Assembly: GCA_018064935.1 (NCBI GenBank)
Contig: JAGHUF010000099.1
Location: 1-47,914 of the forward strand
Direction of reading: 5' to 3'
DNA length: 47,914 nucleotides
DNA from: Candidatus Merdinaster equi
Lineage (GTDB): Bacteria > Bacillota > Clostridia > Lachnospirales > Lachnospiraceae
The position numbers and the translations under genes were made by a program. The notes under the pieces were generated by a model. It was not told the origin of the DNA. It saw nothing but the letters and a program-made list of their open reading frames with translations, and did not search any database. Below are positions 26,405 to 35,284 of this stretch, one piece after another; the stretch's first letter is position 1, and each line of letters begins with the position of its first letter.

Positions 26405-27682
26405 ATGAAGGTACTTATCGTAGGAAGTGGTGGCAGAGAGCATGCAATTGCCACTGCAGTTAAGAAGAGCAAAAGGGAAACCACTTTATTCTGTGCACCA
26501 GGTAATGCCGGAATCGCATCACTTGCAACCTGCGTTCCGATTGGCGCAATGGAATTTGATAAGATCGTTGCATTCTGTAAGGAAGAGGCGATTGACCTTG
26601 TTATTGTCGGAATGGATGACCCATTAGTTGGCGGACTCGTGGATGAGCTTGAAGCCGCCGGAATTCGTGTGTTTGGACCAAAGAAAAATGCCGCAATTCT
26701 GGAGGGAAGCAAAGCTTTTTCTAAGGACCTTATGAAGAAGTACGATATTCCAACAGCTCAGTATGAGACATTTGATAATCCTGATGATGCAACAGAATAT
26801 TTGAAGACAAAAGCATCATTTCCTATCGTGCTTAAGGCTGACGGACTTGCGCTTGGTAAGGGTGTACTTATATGTGAGACACTTGAGGATGCGCTTGCTG
26901 GTGTTCAGGAGATAATGCTTGATAAGAAGTTCGGAAGTGCCGGAAATCGCATGGTTATTGAGGAATTCATGACCGGAAGAGAAGTGAGTGTACTTTCGTT
27001 TGTGGATGGAAAAACAATAAGAATAATGTCATCTGCTCAGGACCACAAGAGAGCTGGAGACGGAGATACAGGACTTAATACAGGCGGTATGGGTAATTTC
27101 TCACCAAGTCCATTCTACAGTGAAGAGGTCGATGATTTCTGTAAGAAATATATTTATCAGAGAACAGTCGATGCGATGGCAAAAGAGGGACGTGAATTCA
27201 AGGGGGTTATCTTCTTTGGACTTATGTTAACCGAAAAAGGACCAAGAGTTCTTGAGTACAATGCAAGATTTGGGGATCCAGAAGCTCAGGTTGTTCTCAC
27301 AAGAATGAAAACAGATTTCCTTGATGTTGTTGATGCATGCATCGATGGAAAGCTTGGTGAAATGGAACTTAAATTTGAAGATAATGCAGCCGTATGCGTA
27401 ATTCTTGCGTCAGATGGATATCCTGTGAAGTATGAAAAGGGATTTGAAATCAAGGGACTCGAGAAATTCGAGGGCCGCGATGATTATTATTGTTTCCATG
27501 CTGGGTCGAAATTCAGTGAGGATGGCAAGATACTTACAAACGGTGGAAGAGTTCTTGGTGTTACAGCTCTCGGTGCAACATTGAAGGAAGCCAGAGAGAA
27601 AGCATATGATGCTACTGAGTGGGTTGAATTTGATAATAAATATATGCGTCATGACATTGGTAATGCGTTTATGAATCTATAG
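26405..27682 (+). CDS. purD: Phosphoribosylamine-glycine ligase (GAR synthetase)
   Basis: ATP-grasp enzyme joining glycine to phosphoribosylamine. From ATG 26405 it is 425 residues, starting MKVLIVGSGGREHAIA as in the family; an in-frame ATG at 26381 would add 8 atypical residues, and AAAGGA before 26405 decides the start. ATP-grasp signs: FPIVLKADGLALGKGV, MVIEEFMTGREVSVL and LEYNARFGDPEAQ. It supplies GAR to the upstream purN product. No purC, purF, purL or purH is present here, so the pathway is split around the chromosome. Confidence 0.97.
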   Translation: MKVLIVGSGGREHAIATAVKKSKRETTLFCAPGNAGIASLATCVPIGAMEFDKIVAFCKEEAIDLVIVGMDDPLVGGLVDELEAAGIRVFGPKKNAAILEGSKAFSKDLMKKYDIPTAQYETFDNPDDATEYLKTKASFPIVLKADGLALGKGVLICETLEDALAGVQEIMLDKKFGSAGNRMVIEEFMTGREVSVLSFVDGKTIRIMSSAQDHKRAGDGDTGLNTGGMGNFSPSPFYSEEVDDFCKKYIYQRTVDAMAKEGREFKGVIFFGLMLTEKGPRVLEYNARFGDPEAQVVLTRMKTDFLDVVDACIDGKLGEMELKFEDNAAVCVILASDGYPVKYEKGFEIKGLEKFEGRDDYYCFHAGSKFSEDGKILTNGGRVLGVTALGATLKEAREKAYDATEWVEFDNKYMRHDIGNAFMNL

Positions 27683-27788
27683 GCCGAATGACATGAAGTC
27701 GATTATTGGATGAGACAGAACAGAATCCGGAGACTTCGGAAGATAGTTCGAAGAGAAATTCATGCGAGGCGTTAGGTGGAGGTTAGTT

Positions 27789-29273
27789 GTGAGTAAAAGG
27801 GAATCATTTAATCGTACATTGGCAGCACGTGTTGGCATATTTTTTGTGATTGCAGTGCTTGCTTTTTTGACTTTTGGTAAACCAGTCCATGCAGAATACG
27901 TTAATACCTGGGGTACTCTGACAGATGGAGCAAAGGTTCGTCCTGAACCTAATACAGACAAAAAAGAAATAACCAGCCTGCTTACAGGTGCACGTGTTGA
28001 GATATGTGGCAAGGTACAGGGAACCGGTAATGATGAAGCAAATCATGAAAGAATCTGGTACAAGATTATTGTTGATAGCAGAACAACCGGATATATAAGA
28101 AGTGACTTAATTGAGGACACCGGCAATCCAACTGGAAATACCAGTCCTGATGATGCCGCTAACATAGTTGAGGAGACTACGCAGGAGCCTGAGGAAACAG
28201 AGCCTGTCACACAGGTTGATACCTCATTGTCGGATTCTACTCTTCATTCACTCAGCATAAGTGATGGAAGCATCAATCCGGCATTTGATCCAGCTGTAAC
28301 TAGCTATACAATTCAGGTTGGTGAAGATGTAAGTGCACTTTCTGTTTTTGGAGTTCCAAATACCGAGAGCGGAGCAACTATTATCGATAATTCAGGATTT
28401 TCAGAACTTGAACTTGGTAAGAATTATGGAGTTATTACTGTTCAGGCTGCTGATGGAACAACTCAGACCTATACTTTTACAGTTATTAGGGGAGAGTATC
28501 AGGAAGAGTCTGAAGAGAATGGAGAAAGTACTGGAGTAACGACCGGAAAGCAGTCAAGCAGTGGTCATACAGCTGTAGTTGTAATACTTGTTATTCTTCT
28601 TCTCATAAGCATTGTTGCGATTGTAATTCTCGTTCTTCAGAATATGAATCTGCGCAAAATGGTCGATGGTGGAAGAGGCTATGTAGGAAGTGGTCTGCCT
28701 GATTTCAAGACATTATTTGGAAGAATTAAGGACAGATTTGGTTCAAGTGATGAAGAGAATAAGACTGTATACAAGAAGAGAAGTCCAATCTCGCTGAAAT
28801 CTCTTAACAAGAAGCCGTCTATTACTAAGGACGAGGATGAGATATATGAGCCTGATGAGGATTTTGATGGCGGTTATTCAGAGGCACCAAGAGCTGGAAG
28901 ATACGACCAGCAGGATGAAGTACAGTATGCCTACGAGGATAATGGAAATAATGGAATTCAGGATCCTGGAATGAAGTATTCTTCAATAAGTGCAGCGCTT
29001 AATTCAATTAAGAATGTTACTGCTCCTTCAGAGCATCCGGCTGAGGTGGCATTTAATAACAGAAATATGGAGAAGCCACTTGAAGATGAGGAAGAAGTTT
29101 TTGAACCTGAAGGTGGTTACGATCTCGATGATGAGGATGATGAAATTGAAGATATCCTCGAAAGAAATGCTACAGTATCAGAGAGTCATCAGGGAGATGT
29201 ATGGAAGCCGGAAAATTTCCTTACTCCAAGAGATGATTTAGAATTCGAATTCTTAGATATTGAGGATAAGTAA
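27789..29273 (+). CDS. SH3b/cadherin-like membrane protein with acidic cytoplasmic tail
   Basis: A 494-residue envelope protein. Signal peptide with likely cleavage after VHA (residue 35). An SH3b-type domain follows (about 38-110; VRPEPNTDKKEITSLL, GYIRSDLIED), then a Thr/Glu-rich linker, a cadherin-like beta-sandwich (about 145-225; LSISDGSINPAFDPAVTSYTI and ADGTTQTYTFTV), one membrane helix (about 259-283) and a 200-residue very acidic tail. The tail carries two similar blocks, DEIYEPDEDFDGGY and EEVFEPEGGYD. I place the start at GTG 27789, since GGTGGAGG lies 6 bases before it; the upstream ATG 27762 has no such site. Probably a cell-wall-binding protein; role unknown. clpC starts three bases after its stop. 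Confidence 0.85.
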   Translation: MSKRESFNRTLAARVGIFFVIAVLAFLTFGKPVHAEYVNTWGTLTDGAKVRPEPNTDKKEITSLLTGARVEICGKVQGTGNDEANHERIWYKIIVDSRTTGYIRSDLIEDTGNPTGNTSPDDAANIVEETTQEPEETEPVTQVDTSLSDSTLHSLSISDGSINPAFDPAVTSYTIQVGEDVSALSVFGVPNTESGATIIDNSGFSELELGKNYGVITVQAADGTTQTYTFTVIRGEYQEESEENGESTGVTTGKQSSSGHTAVVVILVILLLISIVAIVILVLQNMNLRKMVDGGRGYVGSGLPDFKTLFGRIKDRFGSSDEENKTVYKKRSPISLKSLNKKPSITKDEDEIYEPDEDFDGGYSEAPRAGRYDQQDEVQYAYEDNGNNGIQDPGMKYSSISAALNSIKNVTAPSEHPAEVAFNNRNMEKPLEDEEEVFEPEGGYDLDDEDDEIEDILERNATVSESHQGDVWKPENFLTPRDDLEFEFLDIEDK

Positions 29274-29276
29274 TAA

Positions 29277-31769
29277 ATGAAACAATTCACTGATAAGGCA
29301 AAGTCTGCGCTCAATATGGCAGCGCGGACTGCAATGAGTCTTAAACAAAGGTATATAGGGACGGAGCATATACTGGTCGGACTTATAAAGCAGAAGACCG
29401 GTGTTGCAGCAAGAGTACTCCTCGATAATGGAGCAGATGCAAATAAAATCTGTGAGATGATTCAGGATACCGTTTCGATTGCACCTTCGGATACAGTTGT
29501 TGAGGACAAGAATGGCTATTCGCCAAAGGCTGAGCATGTTATTGAAATTGCGCATGAACAGGCCAAAAGATTCGGGAGCGAGAAGACAGGGACAGAGCAT
29601 ATTCTGCTGGGAATCATCAGAGATGGTGATAATGTCGCTGTAAGAATTCTCAACTCACTTTCAATCAGTCCACAGAAGCTCTATGTCGATGTTCTTGTAG
29701 CAATGGGAGAGGACGGGGCGCCCATTCAGGAGGAACTTCAGAGAAGCATGAAACCTCAGGGCAAGAGCGAGAAATCAATTATAGGTAAGTATTCCAGAGA
29801 TTTGACCAATCTGGCTAGAGAGGGCAAGCTCGATCCTATAGTTGGAAGAGATAATGAGATTCAGAGAATAATTCAGATTCTGTCTAGACGAACCAAGAAT
29901 AATCCTTGCCTTGTCGGAGAACCCGGAGTTGGAAAAACAGCGGTAGTTGAGGGACTTGCAAGAAGAATAGTTCAGGGAGAAGTTCCAGAGAGCATCAGGG
30001 ATAAAAAAGTTCTGACATTGGATCTCTCAGGCATGGTAGCCGGAAGCAAATATCGCGGCGAGTTTGAAGAGAGAATAAAAAAGGTAATAAATGAAGTGAC
30101 CCAGGCAGGAAATATAATTCTATTTCTTGATGAGGTACATACTCTTATTGGAGCAGGTGGCGCAGAGGGTGCTATAGATGCATCAAATATTCTCAAGCCC
30201 TCGCTTGCACGAGGTGAACTGCAGCTTATTGGGGCAACCACAATGGCTGAGTATCGCAAATATATTGAAAAGGATGCCGCTCTTGAAAGAAGGTTCCAGC
30301 CTGTAATGGTTGAGGAGCCAAACGAGGAGGAATCAATTGCAATTCTCCGAGGAATCAGAGGAAAGTATGAGGAGCATCACGGCGTTGAAATAACAGATGA
30401 AGCGCTTGTTGCATGTGTGAAGCTGTCAGAGCGATATATTAATGACAGAAATCTTCCTGATAAAGCTATTGATCTTATGGACGAGGCTGCTGCTGCATTG
30501 TCACTCACAAGTGTGAAGGAGCCCCCTGTACTTGAGAAGCTTAGTATCCAGATTAATGAGAAATCTGCTCTTATAGATAAGTGTCTTAAGATGGAAGATT
30601 TTCTGGGTGCAGGTGTAGAGAAGAAGGCACTTGATGCACTTAAGAAGAAGTATGCAGCTGCGGCAAAAAAATGTGCTTCCAAGAAAGAAGGAATTCTGTC
30701 CGTTACACAGGAGGATATTGCACGTACTGTTTCGATGACAACCAGAATTCCAGTCAGCAAATTGACCGAGAAAGAGAGCGAGAAGCTTCTTAAGATGGAG
30801 GATATTCTTCATAAGAGAGTCATTGGACAGGAAGAGGCCGTTAGTGCAGTAGCAAAAGCGATTAGAAGAGGAAGAGTGGGGCTTCAGGATCCTAGAAGAC
30901 CTATTTCATCATTTCTTTTTTTGGGACCAACAGGTGTTGGTAAGACAGAGCTAACAAAAGCCGTTGCGGAGGCAATGTTTGGAACTGAGGATGCCCTTAT
31001 TCGCGTAGATATGAGCGAATATATGGAATCTCATTCAGTTTCAAAAATGATTGGTTCACCACCTGGATATGTTGGTTTTGATGAAGGTGGGCAATTGTCT
31101 GACAAGGTCCGCAAGAATCCATATTCAGTTATTCTGTTTGATGAAATTGAGAAAGCACATCCAGATGTATTCAATGTTCTCTTACAGGTTCTGGATGATG
31201 GGCATATTACGGATTCAAAAGGAAGAAAAGTGTCCTTTAAAAATACGATTATCATTATGACATCTAATGCTGGGGCGCAGAAGATAGTTGCACCTAAGAA
31301 TCTTGGATTTGCAAGTGAGACAAATGACAAGATTGAATATGACAAGATGAAGAATGGTGTCATGGAAGAGGTTAAGCGAATCTTCAAACCTGAGTTCATC
31401 AATAGAATTGATGAGATTATGGTATTTGAACAGCTTACCGACAAGAATATGGAAGATATTGTGGCACTTCTTGCTAAAGATCTTCAGAGAAGAGCTAAGG
31501 AACATCTTAGCATTACGTTGACACTGTCAGCTACTGTTAAGAAATTCCTTGTAAATAAGTATTCAGACAAGAAAATGGGTGCACGTCCATTAAAGCGTGC
31601 AATTCAGACTAAAATAGAGGATCCACTTGCAGAGGAGATACTGTCAGGGCGTGTACGCGCTGGGGAGAAGGTAACTGCAGTACTCAAGGAGGACGCTATT
31701 TGTTTTTCGGTTAAAGAAAAAGAGGCAAAAACAACAAAGATGGAGGGCAAAAAAAATGGCAGCAAATGA
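29277..31769 (+). CDS. clpC: ClpC-type AAA+ unfoldase
   Basis: Hsp100 unfoldase that feeds substrates to ClpP, 830 residues. Order: N-terminal Clp repeats (about 1-150; [26 protein letters not shown]), AAA domain 1 with Walker A GEPGVGKT (214-221) and [12 protein letters not shown], a middle linker of about 70 residues with weak UVR-like character ([12 protein letters not shown]), and AAA domain 2 with Walker A GPTGVGKT (550-557), [12 protein letters not shown], the arginine-finger region FINRIDEI and the ClpP-binding-type loop region. The usual ctsR-mcsA-mcsB genes are absent upstream; an SH3b membrane protein is there instead. It overlaps the next gene by 14 bases. Confidence 0.95.
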   Translation: MKQFTDKAKSALNMAARTAMSLKQRYIGTEHILVGLIKQKTGVAARVLLDNGADANKICEMIQDTVSIAPSDTVVEDKNGYSPKAEHVIEIAHEQAKRFGSEKTGTEHILLGIIRDGDNVAVRILNSLSISPQKLYVDVLVAMGEDGAPIQEELQRSMKPQGKSEKSIIGKYSRDLTNLAREGKLDPIVGRDNEIQRIIQILSRRTKNNPCLVGEPGVGKTAVVEGLARRIVQGEVPESIRDKKVLTLDLSGMVAGSKYRGEFEERIKKVINEVTQAGNIILFLDEVHTLIGAGGAEGAIDASNILKPSLARGELQLIGATTMAEYRKYIEKDAALERRFQPVMVEEPNEEESIAILRGIRGKYEEHHGVEITDEALVACVKLSERYINDRNLPDKAIDLMDEAAAALSLTSVKEPPVLEKLSIQINEKSALIDKCLKMEDFLGAGVEKKALDALKKKYAAAAKKCASKKEGILSVTQEDIARTVSMTTRIPVSKLTEKESEKLLKMEDILHKRVIGQEEAVSAVAKAIRRGRVGLQDPRRPISSFLFLGPTGVGKTELTKAVAEAMFGTEDALIRVDMSEYMESHSVSKMIGSPPGYVGFDEGGQLSDKVRKNPYSVILFDEIEKAHPDVFNVLLQVLDDGHITDSKGRKVSFKNTIIIMTSNAGAQKIVAPKNLGFASETNDKIEYDKMKNGVMEEVKRIFKPEFINRIDEIMVFEQLTDKNMEDIVALLAKDLQRRAKEHLSITLTLSATVKKFLVNKYSDKKMGARPLKRAIQTKIEDPLAEEILSGRVRAGEKVTAVLKEDAICFSVKEKEAKTTKMEGKKNGSK

Positions 31770-32163
31770 TTTGATTATCTCTGAGGCAGATGGATCTATC
31801 AGCTTTGGAAATCACACACTTAAGGAGAAAACCAAGCTTGAAGATTTTCCTCATGGTGGAGATTTGTACAAAGTAAAGACATATAATACATTGACCAAGC
31901 TTGAGAAGAATGGTCTGTTTTTATATGAGTCAGAGCCAGGAACAACAGTTAAGAATTTTGTAGATAATGAGGAAGGTTTATCCTTCAAGGTTGTTGGTGA
32001 TGAGGATGCGCAGATTACTATTGGGCTTCAGGAAAACACAGAGTACCAGGTATTCGTAGCTGATAAAGAGATTGGTAAGATGAAAACAGGACTTAGTGGT
32101 AAGCTGAGTCTGTCTGTAGAACTTGCTGGATCAGGTGAAGTAAAAGTATCTGTTATCAAATAG
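31756..32163 (+). CDS. Small conserved protein coupled to clpC
   Basis: A 135-residue acidic protein without signal peptide or membrane segment. Its start GGAGGG site is inside the end of clpC, so translation is coupled. The pattern [45 protein letters not shown] and the C-terminal [17 protein letters not shown] belongs to a family I know from Lachnospiraceae, often labelled endosialidase in databases. At 135 residues and with no catalytic pattern visible, that label looks unsupported. Beta-rich; a ClpC adaptor or substrate role is possible by position only. Confidence 0.8.
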   Translation: MAANDLIISEADGSISFGNHTLKEKTKLEDFPHGGDLYKVKTYNTLTKLEKNGLFLYESEPGTTVKNFVDNEEGLSFKVVGDEDAQITIGLQENTEYQVFVADKEIGKMKTGLSGKLSLSVELAGSGEVKVSVIK

Positions 32164-32205
32164 CTAATCTGTTAGTTAATTTTGTTACATCCGGAAGGCT
32201 TGGTA

Positions 32206-33603
32206 ATGGCAAAGGAAAAAAGACAAATTGCATATTTTTGTCAGAACTGCGGACATGAATCAGCCAAGTGGATGGGACAGTGCCCTTCATGCAAAGAGTG
32301 GAATACCTTTGTTGAAGAGAAAATTGTAGGTATCACATCTGGTTCAGATAAGAACAAGAGTGGACTTACAAGCGGAAGTAAGGCGAAGCCTGTTTCGATT
32401 TCTGAGGTTGAGATAGGCGATGAAGAGAGAATTAGTTCTGGTATAGGAGAGCTCGACAGAGTACTTGGTGGGGGAATTGTTCCGGGATGCCTTGTACTTG
32501 TTGGAGGTGATCCAGGAATTGGTAAGTCAACCTTACTGCTTCAGGTGTGTCAGAAACTGACTTCCGATGAAGATAAGGCGGCTGCTAGGAGTGTTTTATA
32601 TATTTCAGGAGAAGAGTCGCTTCAGCAGATTAAGCTGAGGGCTGAGCGAATTGGAAAGAGTCCTGATACACTCAAGTTTTTGTGTGAAACGAATCTTGAG
32701 ATAATAGAAGAGATTCTCAAAGATGTCAGGCCTCAGGTTGTTGTGATTGATTCCATACAGACCATGTTTAGCGAATCATCAGGTTCAGCACCTGGATCGG
32801 TTTCTCAAGTGAGAGAAGCAACAGGTATTCTGCTAAGACTAGCAAAGAGCTATCAGATTTCGATATTCATTGTTGGGCATGTGACCAAGGAAGGGACTGT
32901 AGCCGGACCGAGAGTGCTTGAGCATATGGTTGACACTGTTCTGTATTTCGAAGGTGACAGGCATGCCTCATATAGGATTCTGAGGGGAGTCAAGAATAGA
33001 TTTGGCTCAACAAATGAGATAGGAGTCTTTGAGATGAGAGAAGAGGGCTTGTGTGAAGTGACAAACCCCTCTGAATTCATGTTATCTGGAAGACCGGAAA
33101 AGGCGAGTGGTTCGATTGTCTCATGTTCAATCGAAGGAACAAGACCAATTCTCACTGAAGTTCAGGCACTTGTTTCGAGGAGTAATTTTGGTATTCCAAG
33201 GAGACAGGCTATAGGGACGGATCTCGGTAGAGTGAACCTGCTCATGGCAGTTTTAGAGAAAAGAGTAGAACTCCATACAGGTGATTGTGATGCTTATGTA
33301 AACCTAGCTGGTGGTATACGAATCACAGAGCCAGCACTTGATTTGGGTATTGCACTCGCTGTTGCATCCAGCTTCAAAAATCGCGTAATCGACGAAAAAA
33401 CCGTTGCATTTGGAGAGGTTGGTTTGTCTGGAGAAGTTCGTTCAGTCAACATGGCTCAGCAGAGAATTAATGAGGCAGCCAAGCTCGGTTTTACCAGATG
33501 TCTCATACCTTATGTAAACCTCAAGAACTTAAGATGCCCGGATGAAATTGAGGTCATAGGTGTTAAGAGTGTTTCTGATGCAATAGAAATATGTTTTAGA
33601 TAA
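32206..33603 (+). CDS. radA: DNA repair protein RadA
   Basis: RecA-like ATPase that promotes branch migration in recombinational repair, 465 residues. N-terminal zinc finger CQNCGHESAKWMGQCPSC, Walker A GGDPGIGKST (100-109), the RadA-specific KNRFGSTNEIGVFEM motif, and a C-terminal Lon-protease-like domain (LAGGIRITEPALDLGIALAVAS). The start is ATG 32206 with GGAAGG 7 bases upstream; an in-frame TTG at 32182 is less likely. clpC-radA proximity is common in Firmicutes (often clpC-radA-disA). disA is not here: tRNA-Trp follows. Confidence 0.96.
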   Translation: MAKEKRQIAYFCQNCGHESAKWMGQCPSCKEWNTFVEEKIVGITSGSDKNKSGLTSGSKAKPVSISEVEIGDEERISSGIGELDRVLGGGIVPGCLVLVGGDPGIGKSTLLLQVCQKLTSDEDKAAARSVLYISGEESLQQIKLRAERIGKSPDTLKFLCETNLEIIEEILKDVRPQVVVIDSIQTMFSESSGSAPGSVSQVREATGILLRLAKSYQISIFIVGHVTKEGTVAGPRVLEHMVDTVLYFEGDRHASYRILRGVKNRFGSTNEIGVFEMREEGLCEVTNPSEFMLSGRPEKASGSIVSCSIEGTRPILTEVQALVSRSNFGIPRRQAIGTDLGRVNLLMAVLEKRVELHTGDCDAYVNLAGGIRITEPALDLGIALAVASSFKNRVIDEKTVAFGEVGLSGEVRSVNMAQQRINEAAKLGFTRCLIPYVNLKNLRCPDEIEVIGVKSVSDAIEICFR

Positions 33604-33611
33604 AAGAATAG

Positions 33612-33640
33612 TTGCACATGAAGATGCATCATGCTATAAT
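33612..33640 (+). promoter_or_regulatory. Promoter for tRNA-Trp
   Basis: TTGCAC (33612-33617) and a perfect TATAAT (33635-33640) with 17 bases between, about 43 bases before the mature tRNA 5' end. Confidence 0.75.
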
Positions 33641-33682
33641 CATTTTCGGCGGTTTTCTAAAAAGGGAGCTGTCGAAAAGAAT

Positions 33683-33753
33683 AGGGGAATCATACAGCGG
33701 CAGTATTGCGGTCTCCAAAACCGTTCACGGGGGTTCGAATCCCTCTTCCCCTG
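33683..33753 (+). tRNA. tRNA-Trp (anticodon CCA)
   Basis: All arms are readable: acceptor AGGGGAA with TTCCCCT (7 bp), D stem ATAC/GTAT, anticodon stem GCGGT/ACCGT with loop CTCCAAA and anticodon CCA at 33715-33717, four-base variable loop, T arm GGGGG-TTCGAAT-CCCTC, discriminator G at 33753. CCA is not encoded (CTA follows, as after the tmRNA). Own promoter and terminator. Confidence 0.95.
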
Positions 33754-33760
33754 CTACTTA

Positions 33761-33791
33761 AGCATCTTCCATATGGAGGGTGCTTTTTTTT
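33761..33791 (+). terminator. Terminator after tRNA-Trp
   Basis: AGCATCTTCC pairs with GGAGGGTGCT over 10 bp (two G-T pairs) around an ATAT loop, then eight T. Confidence 0.85.
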
Positions 33792-33817
33792 CGATTAAAT
33801 ACTTATGGGGGGTAGAG

Positions 33818-34483
33818 ATGAAGTACATATTCTACGGTGAAATAACAAAAACAGATGAAGGACATTATGCTGTGGAAATCCCATTTAATGTATGGGAGAT
33901 TTGCAAAAAAGAAGGTGATGTTCCTGTTAAGGTTCGTATTGAGGAGACAACCTTTGTATGTAACCTTGAGCATATAAAGAATGGATATTATAGAATTCCT
34001 GTTCAGGAATCGGTATGTAAAACCTTTGAGATTAATAAGGAATATAAGATTGCATTCAGAGTTACACGTTCAGGTGCGCAGGATTCGCCTTATTCAACAG
34101 CCAATCCTATTCGTGTGATTGATTCGATGCAGGTATTAATTCAGCCACATGACGGATTGTGTGGACAGAGCTGTGTGGCAATGCTGGCTGGAATTACCTT
34201 AGAGGAGGCAATTAATACCATGCACTGTCTTGAGTGGCAGGCAACCATGGATAAAATAGTAAGTGCGCTTAACTATTATGGTATTGACCATTCTGAAGAG
34301 ATAATATACACAGGTGGACGAGAGGACGTTAAGCTTCCCGAGTGTTGTATCATAATGGAGAAGATGGGAAGATATTCACATTATCTGGTTTACTACTATG
34401 GTAAGGGTTATGATTCAAACTTGGGTGTCGTTGAGAGATATGATGTGACCAAGATAAAGGGATATATGGAGATATACTTATAA
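33818..34483 (+). CDS. DUF1905-like domain fused to a cysteine-peptidase-like domain
   Basis: A 221-residue cytoplasmic protein with two parts. Residues 1-85 (MKYIFYGEITKTD, VEIPFNVWEICKKEG, YRIPVQESV) look like a DUF1905 beta-barrel. Residues 100-221 resemble a papain/C39-like fold: Gln109, Cys115 in HDGLCGQSCVAMLAG, His188 in YSHYLVYYYGKGYD and a nearby Asp199, the expected order of Gln-Cys-His-Asp. Both assignments are pattern-based. ATG 33818 follows GGGGGG; the earlier in-frame ATG at 33773 lies in the tRNA terminator, so it is rejected. It could be a thiol protease, a deamidase or an inactive relative. It is a single gene closed by a strong terminator. Confidence 0.75.
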   Translation: MKYIFYGEITKTDEGHYAVEIPFNVWEICKKEGDVPVKVRIEETTFVCNLEHIKNGYYRIPVQESVCKTFEINKEYKIAFRVTRSGAQDSPYSTANPIRVIDSMQVLIQPHDGLCGQSCVAMLAGITLEEAINTMHCLEWQATMDKIVSALNYYGIDHSEEIIYTGGREDVKLPECCIIMEKMGRYSHYLVYYYGKGYDSNLGVVERYDVTKIKGYMEIYL

Positions 34484-34484
34484 A

Positions 34485-34516
34485 AAATATGACGGCTGAT
34501 AACAGCCGTCATATTT
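34485..34516. terminator. Bidirectional terminator between the fusion gene and luxS
   Basis: A perfect 14-bp stem, AAATATGACGGCTG with its complement, around an ATAA loop. The flanking A and T runs make it work in both directions, serving the convergent genes. Confidence 0.9.
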
Positions 34517-34569
34517 AAAATACGCATGCCTTGCGGCACTCGATTCTGATTCGATTAGTAAATTAGTGA

Positions 34570-35106
34570 TTAAGAATCAAAGAAGACTTTACCTTTTTCG
34601 GTAATGATTCTTTCAGCCTTTGGATATTCGAAGCTGGGAGCTTCTTTCAGACGTTTTACAAACTGGTTTGCTTCATATTTGGCAATCTGAAGATCATGGA
34701 GAATGTAATTTCCACAGTTCACTGGAGAGGCACCAGGAACTACATCATCATACTCAGCCATGTGTTCAAATGCACGAACCATAAGTGGGTAGATTTCCTG
34801 AGGTGTTGGATGACCCTTTACAATGAGATAACATCCGGTAAGGCAACCCATAGGTCCCCAGTATATTACTTTGTCTTTCCATTCCTCATCACTTCTAAGA
34901 AATGTTGCTACCACATGCTCGATAGTATGCATAGCATTAGGATGAATAGCAGGCTCAGTATTGGGATACTTCATTCTGATATCAAAGGTAGTTGCAAACT
35001 GATCACCTAAAGTGTCGAGTCTTGATTCGTATATTCCAGGAACAATCTTTGTATGATCAACTTGAAAGCTGGGAATTAATTTTTTGTCTTCATTATTTGT
35101 AGGCAT
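34570..35106 (-). CDS. luxS: S-ribosylhomocysteine lyase
   Basis: Cleaves S-ribosylhomocysteine to homocysteine and DPD, the precursor of autoinducer-2, in the activated methyl cycle. 178 residues (family about 155-170). Metal ligands His60 and His64 with the base Glu63 in HTIEH, and Cys131 in NCGNY; the catalytic cysteine is Cys88 in GCLTGCYL. A consensus AGGAGGG site precedes the ATG on the - strand. No pfs (nucleosidase) gene is adjacent; it is a one-gene unit with its own promoter and terminator. Confidence 0.97.
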   Translation of the reverse strand: MPTNNEDKKLIPSFQVDHTKIVPGIYESRLDTLGDQFATTFDIRMKYPNTEPAIHPNAMHTIEHVVATFLRSDEEWKDKVIYWGPMGCLTGCYLIVKGHPTPQEIYPLMVRAFEHMAEYDDVVPGASPVNCGNYILHDLQIAKYEANQFVKRLKEAPSFEYPKAERIITEKGKVFFDS

Positions 35107-35140
35107 TTGTTGGCCCTCCTATTATTTATCTGATAGTTTG

Positions 35141-35169
35141 AATATATCTAAACGCATAGAGTCAGTCAA
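35141..35169 (-). promoter_or_regulatory. luxS promoter
   Basis: On the - strand, TTGACT (35164-35169) and TATATT (35141-35146) are 17 bases apart. The leader is short, so there is no room for a riboswitch. Confidence 0.7.
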
Positions 35170-35284
35170 GTGGGAATAATGTGAAATATAGCCCTAATGG
35201 CATCTCTTCGCAATAAGCTTCTCAGAAATGAGGAATAGTGTAATAGAAAAGGAAATATAGTTTAGAAAGGATATAGCATTAGTT

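Noticed and set aside
25757-26443. Open frame of 228 codons on the - strand across purN
   Set aside because: Antisense shadow of purN and the purD start; no motif or start signal.
33683-34516. Genomic island inserted at tRNA-Trp
   Set aside because: No integrase and no repeated copy of the tRNA 3' end was found in the following sequence; only one accessory-looking gene is there.
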